Below the pieces are notes generated by a model. It made no database searches. It saw only the letters and a program-made list of their open reading frames with translations, and had not been told where the DNA came from. The translations under genes and the position numbers were made by a program. Shown here piece by piece: positions 32,735 through 40,872 of a stretch of DNA of 64,000 bases (position 1 is its first letter; each line of letters opens with the position of its first letter). This stretch comes from Isoptericola cucumis (GTDB lineage Bacteria > Actinomycetota > Actinomycetes > Actinomycetales > Cellulomonadaceae), in the NCBI RefSeq assembly GCF_014635665.1, contig NZ_BMDG01000009.1:1-64000 (forward strand), in the 5' to 3' direction.

Positions 32735-32810
32735 AGGCTGACACCGGGACGGGTGGTCGCACCCCACCCCGCGAGGGGTGGAGCCCCACCACCCGGACTC
32801 CGGACAGGAT
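32735..32810. promoter_or_regulatory. Symmetric bidirectional operator between DUF6325 gene and P-type ATPase
   Basis: The palindrome CCACCCC-GCGA-GGGGTGG spans 32764-32781. Rightwards, GGGTGG at 32776 is 29 nt from CAGGAT (32805-32810). Leftwards, GGGTGG starting at 32769 on the minus strand is 29 nt from CAGCCT (32740-32735). One operator appears to activate both genes. Confidence 0.5.
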
Positions 32811-32849
32811 CGGTCGTGATGCTGCCCCGCCCGACGACCGGAGCCGACG

Positions 32850-35561
32850 ATGACGAGCACCGCACCGAGATCCCGCCCCGTGGTCGACCCGGTTGGCGCT
32901 GCGGCCCAGGACGTGGCGCGCGGCCTCGGCGTCGACCCGCCGCGGGGGCTGTCGGCCGACCAGGTGCGGTCCCGGCTCGCCGAGCACGGCCCCAACGAGC
33001 TGGCCGCGGCGAAGGGGGAGCCGGGGTGGCGTGCGTTCCTGCGCCAGTACGAGGACTTCATGCAGGTGGTGCTGCTGGTCGCCGCGGCGGTGAACCAGCT
33101 CGTCACGGGTGACGCCGGGACGACGGCGGTGCTGGCCGGGCTCACGGTGTTCAACGCGGTGATCGGTCTCCGGCAGGAGGCCAAGGCCGAAGAGAGCGTC
33201 AAGGCGTTGGCACAGATGATGCGGACGGTCTGCCGGGTCCGCCGTGACGGCCAGGCGGTCGAGATCGACGCGGCCCGGCTGGTGCCCGGCGACGTCGTCC
33301 TCGTCGAGGCGGGCGACCGGGTGCCCGCCGACGGCCGCCTGTGGCTGGCGGCCTCGCTCGAGGTGGAGGAGGCGGCGCTCACGGGGGAGAGCCTGCCGGT
33401 CGCGAAGTCGGTCGCCCCCGTCCCCGGGGACGACGTCCCCCTCGGCGACCGGCTCTGCATGGTCTACATGAACACGTCGGTCACGCGGGGTCGGGGAGAG
33501 CTGGTCGTCACGGCGACCGGGATGGACACCGAGATCGGGCACATCGCCGACATGCTGGCGGGTACCGAGACCGGCAGGACGCCGTTGCAGCGCCAGCTCG
33601 ACTCGCTCTCCAGGATCATCGCGTCGATCGCGGCCGTCGCCCTCGTGCTCGTCGTGATGCTCGGCCTCGCCCAGGGGCAGCCGTTCGACGCGCTCTTCAT
33701 CACCGGCGTCGCGCTCGCCGTGGCGGCGATCCCGACCGGCCTGCCCGCGGTCGTCACCGCTCTGCTCTCGATGGGCACGCGCGAGATCGCCCGCCGGCAC
33801 GCCATCGTCAAGCGGCTCCCGGCCGTCGAGACCCTCGGGTCGACGTCGGCGATCTGCTCGGACAAGACGGGCACGCTGACGCTCAACAAGATGACCGCCC
33901 GCCAGCTGGTCGTCCCTGGCGAGGGACGCTTCACCGTGACCGGGGAGGGATACGGCACCGACGGGGAGATCCGGCACGTCGGGGGGCAGGGCTTCGACCT
34001 CGACCCCTACCTGCTGCCGATGGTCCTGTGCGCGGACGCCGTCCTCGACGGCGAGAGCCTCGTCGGCGACCCGACGGAGGGCGCGCTGGTCGTGCTGGGC
34101 GCGAAGGGCGGGCTGGACGTCGACGCGACCCGGGCTGCGCTCCCGCGCGTCGCCGAGGTGCCGTTCGACTCCGCGCACAAGTTCATGGCGACGTTCCACG
34201 AGATGACGACCGGCGACGGGCGCCGCGTGGTCCGCTGCTACGTGAAGGGCGCCCCGGACGTCCTGATCGCCCGGTCCACCACGGTGCGGCGCCCGGACGG
34301 CACCGTGTCGCCGATCACCGACGACGAGCGGGACCGCGCGCTCGCCGCCAACGACGCCATCGCGAGCGCGGGCGAGCGGGTGATGGTGGTCGCCCAGCGC
34401 GACCTGGAGCCCGCGGCCGTCCGCGCCGGCGGGGAGCTGATCGACCTCGTCGACGAGCTCACGCTGCTCGCGATGGTCGGCATCGTCGACCCGCCCCGGC
34501 CGGAGGCGAAGGCCGCCATCGCCGAGTGCCGCGAGGCCGGGATCCGCGTGCGGATGATCACCGGCGACCACGTGACGACGGCCGCCGCCATCGCGGCCGA
34601 GCTCGGGATCGAGGGTCGGGCCGTGACGGGCCGGGAGTTCGCCGCGGCGAGCGACGAGCGGCTGCTCGACGAGCTCGACGACGTCGGCGTCGTCGCGCGG
34701 GTCGCCCCGGAGGACAAGGTGCGGCTGGTGCGGCTCCTCCAGCAGCGGGGCGACGTCGTCGCGATGACGGGCGACGGCGTCAACGACGCCCCAGCGCTGA
34801 AGACGGCGGACATCGGCGTCGCCATGGGCATCACCGGCACGGAGGTCTCGAAGGAGGCCGCCGTCATGGTGCTCACCGACGACAACTTCGCCACGATCGT
34901 CGGGGCGGTGTCCTACGGCCGCGCCCTCTACGACAACCTCGTGAAGTACCTGCGCTTCCAGATGTCGACGCTCGTCGCCTACATCGCGATCTTCCTCGGG
35001 GCCGGCACCCTGGGCATCGCCGCCGGGGTGCCGTTGAACCCCCTGCAGATCCTGTGGCTCAACATGGTCATCGACATCCCGCTCGCCATCGCGCTGGGCT
35101 TCGACCGGCCCGCGCGAGGGCTGATGTCGCGGCCCCCGCGACCGGTCTCCGCCCCGGTGCTCTCGCGGGCGAGCTGGTTCCGGCTGTGCGCGCAGGGCGC
35201 CGTCATGACCGTCGGCGCGCTGGTCGCGTACCAGATCGGCGCGGGCGACGGTGGTGCGCTCGTCGCGACGACGATGCTGCTCACGACGCTGTCGCTCTTC
35301 CACCTCGCCGGCGCCCTGCTCTCGCGTGACCCGCAGGGCACGATCTTCGACCGCGAGGCCCTGCCGGGCGCAGTCCAGCTGCGTCGGTACGGCCTCGCGC
35401 TGCTCGCGATCGTCGCCGTGACCGGGGTCGACCTGCTCGCGCGGATCTTCGGCACCACCGGCCTGTCGTTCGAGCAGTGGTCCGTCTGCGTCGGCCTCGC
35501 GTGCACCCTGGTCGTGCTGGAGGAGCTGTGGAAGCTCGTCGCCCGCCGGAGGTCCCGATGA
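32850..35561 (+). CDS. P2-type cation-transporting ATPase
   Basis: The 903-residue product has the complete P-type layout: N-terminal cation-ATPase domain, actuator with ALTGES (about 172), phosphorylation site CSDKTGTLT (about 338), KGAPD nucleotide-binding motif, hinge TGDGVNDAPALK (about 640), and ten predicted helices. It is closest in pattern to PacL/CtpF calcium-type pumps. However, the M4 motif reads AAIPTGLPAVVT where calcium pumps have PEGLP, so a key cation-ligand Glu is Thr and ion specificity is open. The ATG follows CCGGAGCCGACG. Its promoter shares the palindrome at 32764-32781. Confidence 0.92.
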   Translation: MTSTAPRSRPVVDPVGAAAQDVARGLGVDPPRGLSADQVRSRLAEHGPNELAAAKGEPGWRAFLRQYEDFMQVVLLVAAAVNQLVTGDAGTTAVLAGLTVFNAVIGLRQEAKAEESVKALAQMMRTVCRVRRDGQAVEIDAARLVPGDVVLVEAGDRVPADGRLWLAASLEVEEAALTGESLPVAKSVAPVPGDDVPLGDRLCMVYMNTSVTRGRGELVVTATGMDTEIGHIADMLAGTETGRTPLQRQLDSLSRIIASIAAVALVLVVMLGLAQGQPFDALFITGVALAVAAIPTGLPAVVTALLSMGTREIARRHAIVKRLPAVETLGSTSAICSDKTGTLTLNKMTARQLVVPGEGRFTVTGEGYGTDGEIRHVGGQGFDLDPYLLPMVLCADAVLDGESLVGDPTEGALVVLGAKGGLDVDATRAALPRVAEVPFDSAHKFMATFHEMTTGDGRRVVRCYVKGAPDVLIARSTTVRRPDGTVSPITDDERDRALAANDAIASAGERVMVVAQRDLEPAAVRAGGELIDLVDELTLLAMVGIVDPPRPEAKAAIAECREAGIRVRMITGDHVTTAAAIAAELGIEGRAVTGREFAAASDERLLDELDDVGVVARVAPEDKVRLVRLLQQRGDVVAMTGDGVNDAPALKTADIGVAMGITGTEVSKEAAVMVLTDDNFATIVGAVSYGRALYDNLVKYLRFQMSTLVAYIAIFLGAGTLGIAAGVPLNPLQILWLNMVIDIPLAIALGFDRPARGLMSRPPRPVSAPVLSRASWFRLCAQGAVMTVGALVAYQIGAGDGGALVATTMLLTTLSLFHLAGALLSRDPQGTIFDREALPGAVQLRRYGLALLAIVAVTGVDLLARIFGTTGLSFEQWSVCVGLACTLVVLEELWKLVARRRSR

Positions 35562-35725
35562 CCGCGCTCCCGTCGTACGACACCGATCAGCTCGCCGGGC
35601 TGCTCGACGACACGCAGCGGACGATGCTGGGCGGGGCTCGCCGGGCGGTTGAGCGTCGTCTCGGCCCTATGCGGAGGGCTCGGGCTCCCTTCCGCCGGCG
35701 GGCTCGGTCGGCAGCAGCCGGGTGA
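35558..35725 (+). CDS. Possible small protein coupled to the P-type ATPase
   Basis: The 55-residue frame starts MTALPSYDTDQLAGLLDDTQ and ends in an Arg/Ala-rich tail. Its ATG overlaps the ATPase stop (ATGA) and has GGAGG upstream, which favours translation. The last 59 bp run antisense to the end of the MFS gene. I recognise no family. The first 30 residues look protein-like, whereas the basic tail may be non-functional read-through. Confidence 0.4.
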   Translation: MTALPSYDTDQLAGLLDDTQRTMLGGARRAVERRLGPMRRARAPFRRRARSAAAG

Positions 35726-37295
35726 GGACGACCGCCACCGCGGCCAGGACGGCCAGCACCGCCAGGCTCGTGCGGAGCCCGTCGATCCGGGCCGCCGCGT
35801 TCTCCTCGACCACGGCGTCGACCTGGTCCGCCGGCAGCCCTGCCTCGGCCAGCCCGGTCTCCAGCTGCGCGTCGGACAGGAACGGGATGCCGCCGGCCAG
35901 CTGGACCGTGGCGGTCGCGGCCAGGTCGTCCGGCACGGCGGGGTTGTCCTCGACGCCGAGGAGGAAGCTCGTGGTGAGCGCGCCGATCAGCACCGACCCG
36001 GCCAGCGCGGTGCCGAGCGACGCCCCGAGGTTGGTCGAGGTGTTCTGCAGGCCACCGACCTCGCCGCTGAGCCGGTCGGGGACCGCGGAGACGGTGACCG
36101 CGCCGAGCTGGGAGGCGAGGGCCCCCACCCCGAGCCCCGCGAGCAGCAGGGGGACCGAGACGATCTCCGGGCCGGCCCCGAGGTCGAGCGCCAGGATCAG
36201 GGAGACGATGCCGGCCAGCAGCGCGACGAGACCGACCGTGACGACGCGGCGCGGAGAGGCCCGCGGCCACAGCTTCGGGACCGCGACGGCGGCGAGGAGC
36301 AGCGTCACCGACAGCGGCAGCAGCCGCAGCCCGGTCTCGAACGCGCTGAGCCCGAGCGCCACCGAGAGGTACAGCGGGATCGTGAAGAACAACCCGGCCT
36401 GGAGGAGGAACTGGAAGCCGAACATCACGAGGCCGCCGACCAGGCGCGCGTCGTGCAGCAGGGTGACGTCCACGAGCGGCTCCTGGCCGCGCGCCACCCT
36501 CCGCGCCTGCCACCAGAAGAACACCCGGAGCACCAGCAGGCCCGCGACGATCAGCAGCAGCGTCGCGGAGATCCCCCCGATCCCCGGCGCGCCCGGCTTC
36601 GCCCGGACCCACCCCCACTCGCTCGAGCGGAGCACGCCGAACACCGCGACCCCGAGCCCGAGGGCCGAGAGCACGACGCCGACGAGGTCGATCCGGGACC
36701 GGGCGGCCGGCACCGCGTCCTGGATCCGGCGCGTGAGCACGAGGATCGCGGCGACGACCACCACCTCGCCCGCAAACACCAGCCGCCACGTCCAGAAGGT
36801 GGTCACCGCGCCGCCGACCAGGGGTCCGACGGCGACGGCGATCGCGCCCGCGGAGGCGACCAGTCCGTAGGCGCGGGGTCGTCCGTCGGGCGCGAAGTTG
36901 GACGCGACCAGCGCGACGATGGCGGGCATGATGAGCGCGGCGCCGAGCCCTTCGAGCACCGACCACCCGAGGATCAGCACGCCCAGGTTGGGGGCGAGGG
37001 CGGTGATCAGCGAGCCGGCCCCGTAGATCACGCAGCCGATCGAGAAGGCCTTGCGTCGGCCGATCATGGTGCCGATCTTGCCGCCGGTGATCATCATCGT
37101 GGCCATCACGAGCGTGTAGAGCGTGATCGCGGTCTGCACCCCGGTCACGGTGGTCCCGACCTCCTCGGCGACCTGCGCGATCGAGACGTTCATGACCGAG
37201 CTGTCCAGGGTCATGAGGAACTGGCCCGACGCCAGCGTGAGCAGCACGATCCCCGCGCCCGCGGCCGTCCGTCCCGTCGTCGGCTCCGTCGCCAT
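35667..37295 (-). CDS. DHA2-family MFS drug efflux transporter
   Basis: A 542-residue, 14-helix major facilitator. The N-terminal motif LMTLDSSVMNVSIAQVAEEVG and motif A-like GGKIGTMIGRRKAFSIG are typical of DHA2 (EmrB/QacA) drug:H+ antiporters. Motif C-like GAIAVAVGPLVGG and a long extracytoplasmic loop before the last helix (FLSDAQLETGLAEAGLPADQ) are also seen. The start at ATG 37295 is supported by a -10 box GATGCT (37307-37302) that ends 6 nt upstream and lies 29 nt from a CCATCC operator half-site. An in-frame ATG at 37334 is the alternative. Substrates are unknown. Confidence 0.87.
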   Translation of the reverse strand: MATEPTTGRTAAGAGIVLLTLASGQFLMTLDSSVMNVSIAQVAEEVGTTVTGVQTAITLYTLVMATMMITGGKIGTMIGRRKAFSIGCVIYGAGSLITALAPNLGVLILGWSVLEGLGAALIMPAIVALVASNFAPDGRPRAYGLVASAGAIAVAVGPLVGGAVTTFWTWRLVFAGEVVVVAAILVLTRRIQDAVPAARSRIDLVGVVLSALGLGVAVFGVLRSSEWGWVRAKPGAPGIGGISATLLLIVAGLLVLRVFFWWQARRVARGQEPLVDVTLLHDARLVGGLVMFGFQFLLQAGLFFTIPLYLSVALGLSAFETGLRLLPLSVTLLLAAVAVPKLWPRASPRRVVTVGLVALLAGIVSLILALDLGAGPEIVSVPLLLAGLGVGALASQLGAVTVSAVPDRLSGEVGGLQNTSTNLGASLGTALAGSVLIGALTTSFLLGVEDNPAVPDDLAATATVQLAGGIPFLSDAQLETGLAEAGLPADQVDAVVEENAAARIDGLRTSLAVLAVLAAVAVVLTRLLPTEPAGGREPEPSA

Positions 37296-37301
37296 CGCAC
37301 G

Positions 37302-37377
37302 AGCATCCGACCGTGCCGGGTGGTCCCGCGCCATCCGCTCGGGGGTGGTGCCCGCCCACCCGCGCCCGGGCCAGCAT
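37302..37377. promoter_or_regulatory. Bidirectional operator between MFS gene and DUF6325-SHOCT gene
   Basis: The imperfect palindrome CCATCC (37331-37336) / GGGTGG (37343-37348) has a CAGCAT -10 box 29 nt to the right (37372-37377) and a GATGCT -10 box 29 nt to the left on the minus strand (37307-37302). The geometry matches the operator at 32764-32781. Confidence 0.45.
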
Positions 37378-37417
37378 GGCGCGTGCGGGAGGCGACGACG
37401 GCGGGACAGGAGATCCC

Positions 37418-38044
37418 ATGACCGAGGTGCCGGTGGTGGACGCGGCCGCGGGGCCGGACGCCGACCTGCTCGAGTACCTCCTGGTCGCCGTTCCCACCGC
37501 CGGTCGGCTCGACGGCGTCGTCGCGACGGTGGCCGGGCTGGTCCGGTCGGGACGGATCGGGCTGATCGACGTGGTGCTGCTGCACCGCGCCGAGGACCAA
37601 GCATCTGTCGCGGTGCGGTCGTGGCAGGAGTCCGGGCTGCTCGCGCCGCTCGCCGGGCTCGCGGACCCGAGGGCGCGGCTCAGCGCGCACGACGTCGCGC
37701 TGGCCGCCGTGGCGGTGGAGCCGGGCGTGTCCGCCCTCCTGCTCCTGGTCGAGGACCGCTGGGCCGCCGCGCTCGCGGCCACCGCGCGTGAGGCCGGGGG
37801 AAGGGTCCTCGGCGGTGAGCGGGTGGGCCGCGACCGCTTCCGGTCGGCGGTCGGGGCGTCGGTCGACGGTGCGGACCGCTGGGCGATCGCCGACCTGCTG
37901 GTACGGGGCCCCGCCACGAGCCTCCGACCGGAGCTCGCCGTGGACCCGGCGGCGCAGCTGCAGACGCTCGCGGAGCTCGTGGACCGCGGCGTCCTCACGC
38001 TCGAGCAGTACGAGGCTCAGCGGCGCCGGGTGCTCGACGGCTGA
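37418..38044 (+). CDS. DUF6325-like protein with C-terminal SHOCT motif
   Basis: The 208-residue product has an N-terminal alpha/beta domain (LEYLLVAVPTAGRLDGVVATV, VRSGRIGLIDVVLLHRAED, ALAAVAVEPGVSALLLLVED) similar in layout to the DUF6325 protein at 32224-32670. A SHOCT motif (LQTLAELVDRGVLTLEQYEAQ) ends the chain, so it is effectively a fusion of the two neighbouring small proteins at 31908-32670. The ATG has ACAGGAG upstream. It overlaps the convergent LuxR gene by 28 bp. Function is unknown. Confidence 0.7.
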   Translation: MTEVPVVDAAAGPDADLLEYLLVAVPTAGRLDGVVATVAGLVRSGRIGLIDVVLLHRAEDQASVAVRSWQESGLLAPLAGLADPRARLSAHDVALAAVAVEPGVSALLLLVEDRWAAALAATAREAGGRVLGGERVGRDRFRSAVGASVDGADRWAIADLLVRGPATSLRPELAVDPAAQLQTLAELVDRGVLTLEQYEAQRRRVLDG

Positions 38045-40731
38045 TCGTGCCGGTGCGGGCTCACGAGCGCGCGCGCGACCTCGGCCGCCTCGGCACGCGA
38101 CGCGCACCCGAGCTCGCGGTAGACCGCCTTGAGGTGGAACTTCAGCGTGTTCACGGAGATGAACAGCTCGTCGGCGATCTCCCGCAGCGTGAGCCGGCTC
38201 GGCAGCATCCGCAGGATCCCGAGCTGACGCTCGGTCAGGGTCCGGGCGAGCTCGGCCGCCGATGCGCCCCACGCGGTTGCGCCGTGCGCGGGGGCGCGCC
38301 GTAGCCGGGCCAGCCACGTCTGCGGAACGCGCCACGCCAGCCGTTCGATCGACTCGACGACGTCCGGACCCTCGGCGGCGACGGTCTGGACGAGGCCGTG
38401 CGCGGCGGCGAGCTCGGCTGCCCGCAGGAGGAAGGACTCGCCGTCCGCCGCGCTCGTCACGGTCCTGCTGAGCAGCAGGTCGCGGACCACGTGGTGGCGC
38501 ACGCACCGGGGCTCGACCTCGCGCAGCTCGGCCGCGACGGCCTCGGTGTCGCCCTCGGCCAGGTGTATCCGCGCGGCCTTGACGCCCGCCCAGAACGGGT
38601 CGTCCACCTGGGCCACCCAGCGCCATGCTTCGTCCGTCCGTCCGGCGGCCAGGGCCAGGAGCGTGCCCGTGCGGGCCAGCCAGCTGCGGCCCCCCGGTCC
38701 CGACACCTCGGTGTCCACGATCTCGGCCGCCTGGCCGAACGACCGCTCGGCCGCTTCGAGGTCGTCCCGGTCGAGCCACGACCGGGTGAGCTCGAGGCAC
38801 GCCAGCAACCGGCAGTGCGGCGCCAGGTCGCAGCCGGTCGCCGCGAGTCGCAGCAGTGCCGGGAACGCCGCAGGCATGTCGCCGATCTCGCGGTGGGCGA
38901 TCGCCTCGGCGGTCAGGAGCTCCGCGCGCAGCATGGTGAGGTTCGACTCCTCGGAGCCCTGCCGGGCACCCGCGACGAGACGCAGGGCGTCGACCGGGTG
39001 CCCGGCCAGAGCGTCGCCGAGGGCCCGCGTGCCCTCGAAGCCGAGCCGCCGCTCAGGCGCGGCACTGATCGTCGACGCGACCTTGCGCACCTCCGCGCTC
39101 GCGTCGTCCCAGCGTTCGGTGAGCGCGATCTCGCGGGCCACCAGGTTCCAGCCGTACCGGACGACGGGGTCGAGCAGCCAGGGCTCGCCGATCGTCGCGA
39201 GCGCGGCGCGAGCGAGCCCGGCGCCGTCGGCCCAGTCGCCGCGGACGGTGGCCCCGACCGCCTGCAGCATCCGGAGCCGTGCGCTCGGGACCGGACCGCT
39301 GCTTGCGCCCGTGTCGAGGTCGGCGCCTTCGTCCGTCCGGGTGACCAGGTCGTCGACGGTCCGGAGGAACTGGTCCCGGTCGACGTACAGCCGGCACCAG
39401 GCGAGGTCGACGACGGCGGCGAGGTCGTCCCCGGCGACGCCCTCCGGGATCGCGGCGACCGTGCGCCGGACGGTGGCCTCGAGCCCGTTGTCGTAGAGCT
39501 CAGCGACGCACGACGCGAGCAGCCGCAGCGCCTCGCGGTGCGCGCCCGCACGCAGCAGCTGCTCCAGGGCCGGCACCGGCCGGCCGTGCTCCCCGTACCA
39601 ACCCGCGGCGCTCCGGTGCAGCGCCGCGACCCGCTCGGGTGACCGCCGGCGCTGCACCGCGACGAGGGACTCCCGCACGAGGGCGTGCGTCTCGTACGCC
39701 CCGGAGGGCTCGATGCGGGCGGTGAACAGGCCGCTCTCCTCGGCGCGGGCCAGGAGGTCGGGCGCGTCGGCGCGACCCGTGAGCGCCTCCGCGAGACCCG
39801 GGTCGACGCGCTCCACGACGGCGGTCGACTCCAGCACGCCGACCACGTCGGGCGGCTCGCCCTGCAGGATCTCGTGCCAGACGTAGTCCTCCAGGTTCCG
39901 GGCGCCGTCGTCCGGCGGCGGGGCGCCGGGACCGGCAGCGGTGTCGGCCGCCCGGGCCTCGGCCGCCCGGGCCGCGAGCGCCGTGAGCTGGATGCTGGCG
40001 GCCCAGCCGCCCGCCCGCACGGCCGCGGCGTCCACCTGGTCGGCGGGCAGCCCGGGTGCCAGCCGGGCGAGCATCTCGGCCGCCTCGTCGAACGAGAACC
40101 GCAGCTCCGGAAACCGGACCTCCCCGAGCATCCCCCGGGCCCGGAGCCGGTCCACCGGGAGCCGCGGGAGCCGCCGGCTCGCCACGACGACGCGCAACCA
40201 GCCGGGCAGGTGCTGGAGGAAGACCGCGAGGGAGGCGTTCACGTCGTCCTCGTCGTCGACGAGCTGAAGGTCGTCGATCACCAGCACGCGGGCGTCGTAC
40301 GGGCGCTTCTCGAGGTCGTCGAGGAGCACCCCCACGGCGTCGAGGAGCGCCCCCTGGCGCCGCAGCAGGGGCGTCGCCTGCGTCGCGCACCCGGGCGCGA
40401 TCCCCTCGAGCGCGGCGAGGATCCCCGCCCAGAGCTGCGCGGCGTCGCGGTCGGGCTCGTCGACGGAGAGCCACGCGTGCGGCAGGGCCGTGCCGGCGAC
40501 CCACTCGCGCAGCAGGGACGTCTTGCCGGAACCGGCCGGGGCGACGACGAGCGTCACCGGCGCGCGCACCGCCGCGTCGAGGAGCGTGACGAGGCGTGGC
40601 CTCGCCACGAGGTACTCGGGGTTCACCGCCGGGCGCAGCTTGGCCTGGTGGACCGTCGAGACGAGTCCGCGCGCGGGGGCGGGCACGGTGTCGAGGTCCG
40701 TGGTCGCGAACTCGTCGTGGTCACCCGTCAT
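38017..40731 (-). CDS. MalT-like LuxR-family transcriptional regulator (904 aa)
   Basis: A large ATP-dependent LuxR regulator (STAND class). The N-terminal NTPase has Walker A VVAPAGSGKTSLLREWV (about 63-79) and Walker B VLVIDDLQLVDDEDD. A winged helix and a long TPR-like helical region follow (about 350-780). The C-terminal LuxR HTH is LTLREIADELFISVNTLKFHLKAVYRELG (split: LTLREIADELF and ISVNTLKFHLKAVYRELG) at about 850-880. Such proteins activate transcription after binding an inducer and ATP. It lies inside the group of genes that carry the palindromic operator and is a candidate for reading it. ATG 40731 has GGAG upstream. Confidence 0.87.
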   Translation of the reverse strand: MTGDHDEFATTDLDTVPAPARGLVSTVHQAKLRPAVNPEYLVARPRLVTLLDAAVRAPVTLVVAPAGSGKTSLLREWVAGTALPHAWLSVDEPDRDAAQLWAGILAALEGIAPGCATQATPLLRRQGALLDAVGVLLDDLEKRPYDARVLVIDDLQLVDDEDDVNASLAVFLQHLPGWLRVVVASRRLPRLPVDRLRARGMLGEVRFPELRFSFDEAAEMLARLAPGLPADQVDAAAVRAGGWAASIQLTALAARAAEARAADTAAGPGAPPPDDGARNLEDYVWHEILQGEPPDVVGVLESTAVVERVDPGLAEALTGRADAPDLLARAEESGLFTARIEPSGAYETHALVRESLVAVQRRRSPERVAALHRSAAGWYGEHGRPVPALEQLLRAGAHREALRLLASCVAELYDNGLEATVRRTVAAIPEGVAGDDLAAVVDLAWCRLYVDRDQFLRTVDDLVTRTDEGADLDTGASSGPVPSARLRMLQAVGATVRGDWADGAGLARAALATIGEPWLLDPVVRYGWNLVAREIALTERWDDASAEVRKVASTISAAPERRLGFEGTRALGDALAGHPVDALRLVAGARQGSEESNLTMLRAELLTAEAIAHREIGDMPAAFPALLRLAATGCDLAPHCRLLACLELTRSWLDRDDLEAAERSFGQAAEIVDTEVSGPGGRSWLARTGTLLALAAGRTDEAWRWVAQVDDPFWAGVKAARIHLAEGDTEAVAAELREVEPRCVRHHVVRDLLLSRTVTSAADGESFLLRAAELAAAHGLVQTVAAEGPDVVESIERLAWRVPQTWLARLRRAPAHGATAWGASAAELARTLTERQLGILRMLPSRLTLREIADELFISVNTLKFHLKAVYRELGCASRAEAAEVARALVSPHRHDQPSSTRRR

Positions 40732-40786
40732 CTGCGGCTCCGCCGGTCGTGTTACCAGCAGCCTCGGGCCTGCCGCGCACGGAGCC

Positions 40787-40832
40787 ATCACCTGTTCTGG
40801 GTGATGTCGTGCAGCGATCGCCTCCCTAGCGT
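40787..40832 (+). promoter_or_regulatory. Palindromic operator and promoter before the 479-aa membrane protein
   Basis: ATCACC-TGTTCTG-GGTGAT (40787-40805) is a 19-bp palindrome. Its GGGTGA begins 28 nt before TAGCGT (40827-40832). The downstream bases match the sulfatase promoter almost exactly (CCCTAGCGTCGA). On the minus strand AGGTGAT starts 28 nt before a weak GAGGCT box (40765-40760), so the LuxR gene may be under the same control. Confidence 0.55.
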
Positions 40833-40872
40833 CGACGGTGTCCGTGCGACGAGCACGGCATCGGAGGGCAAC

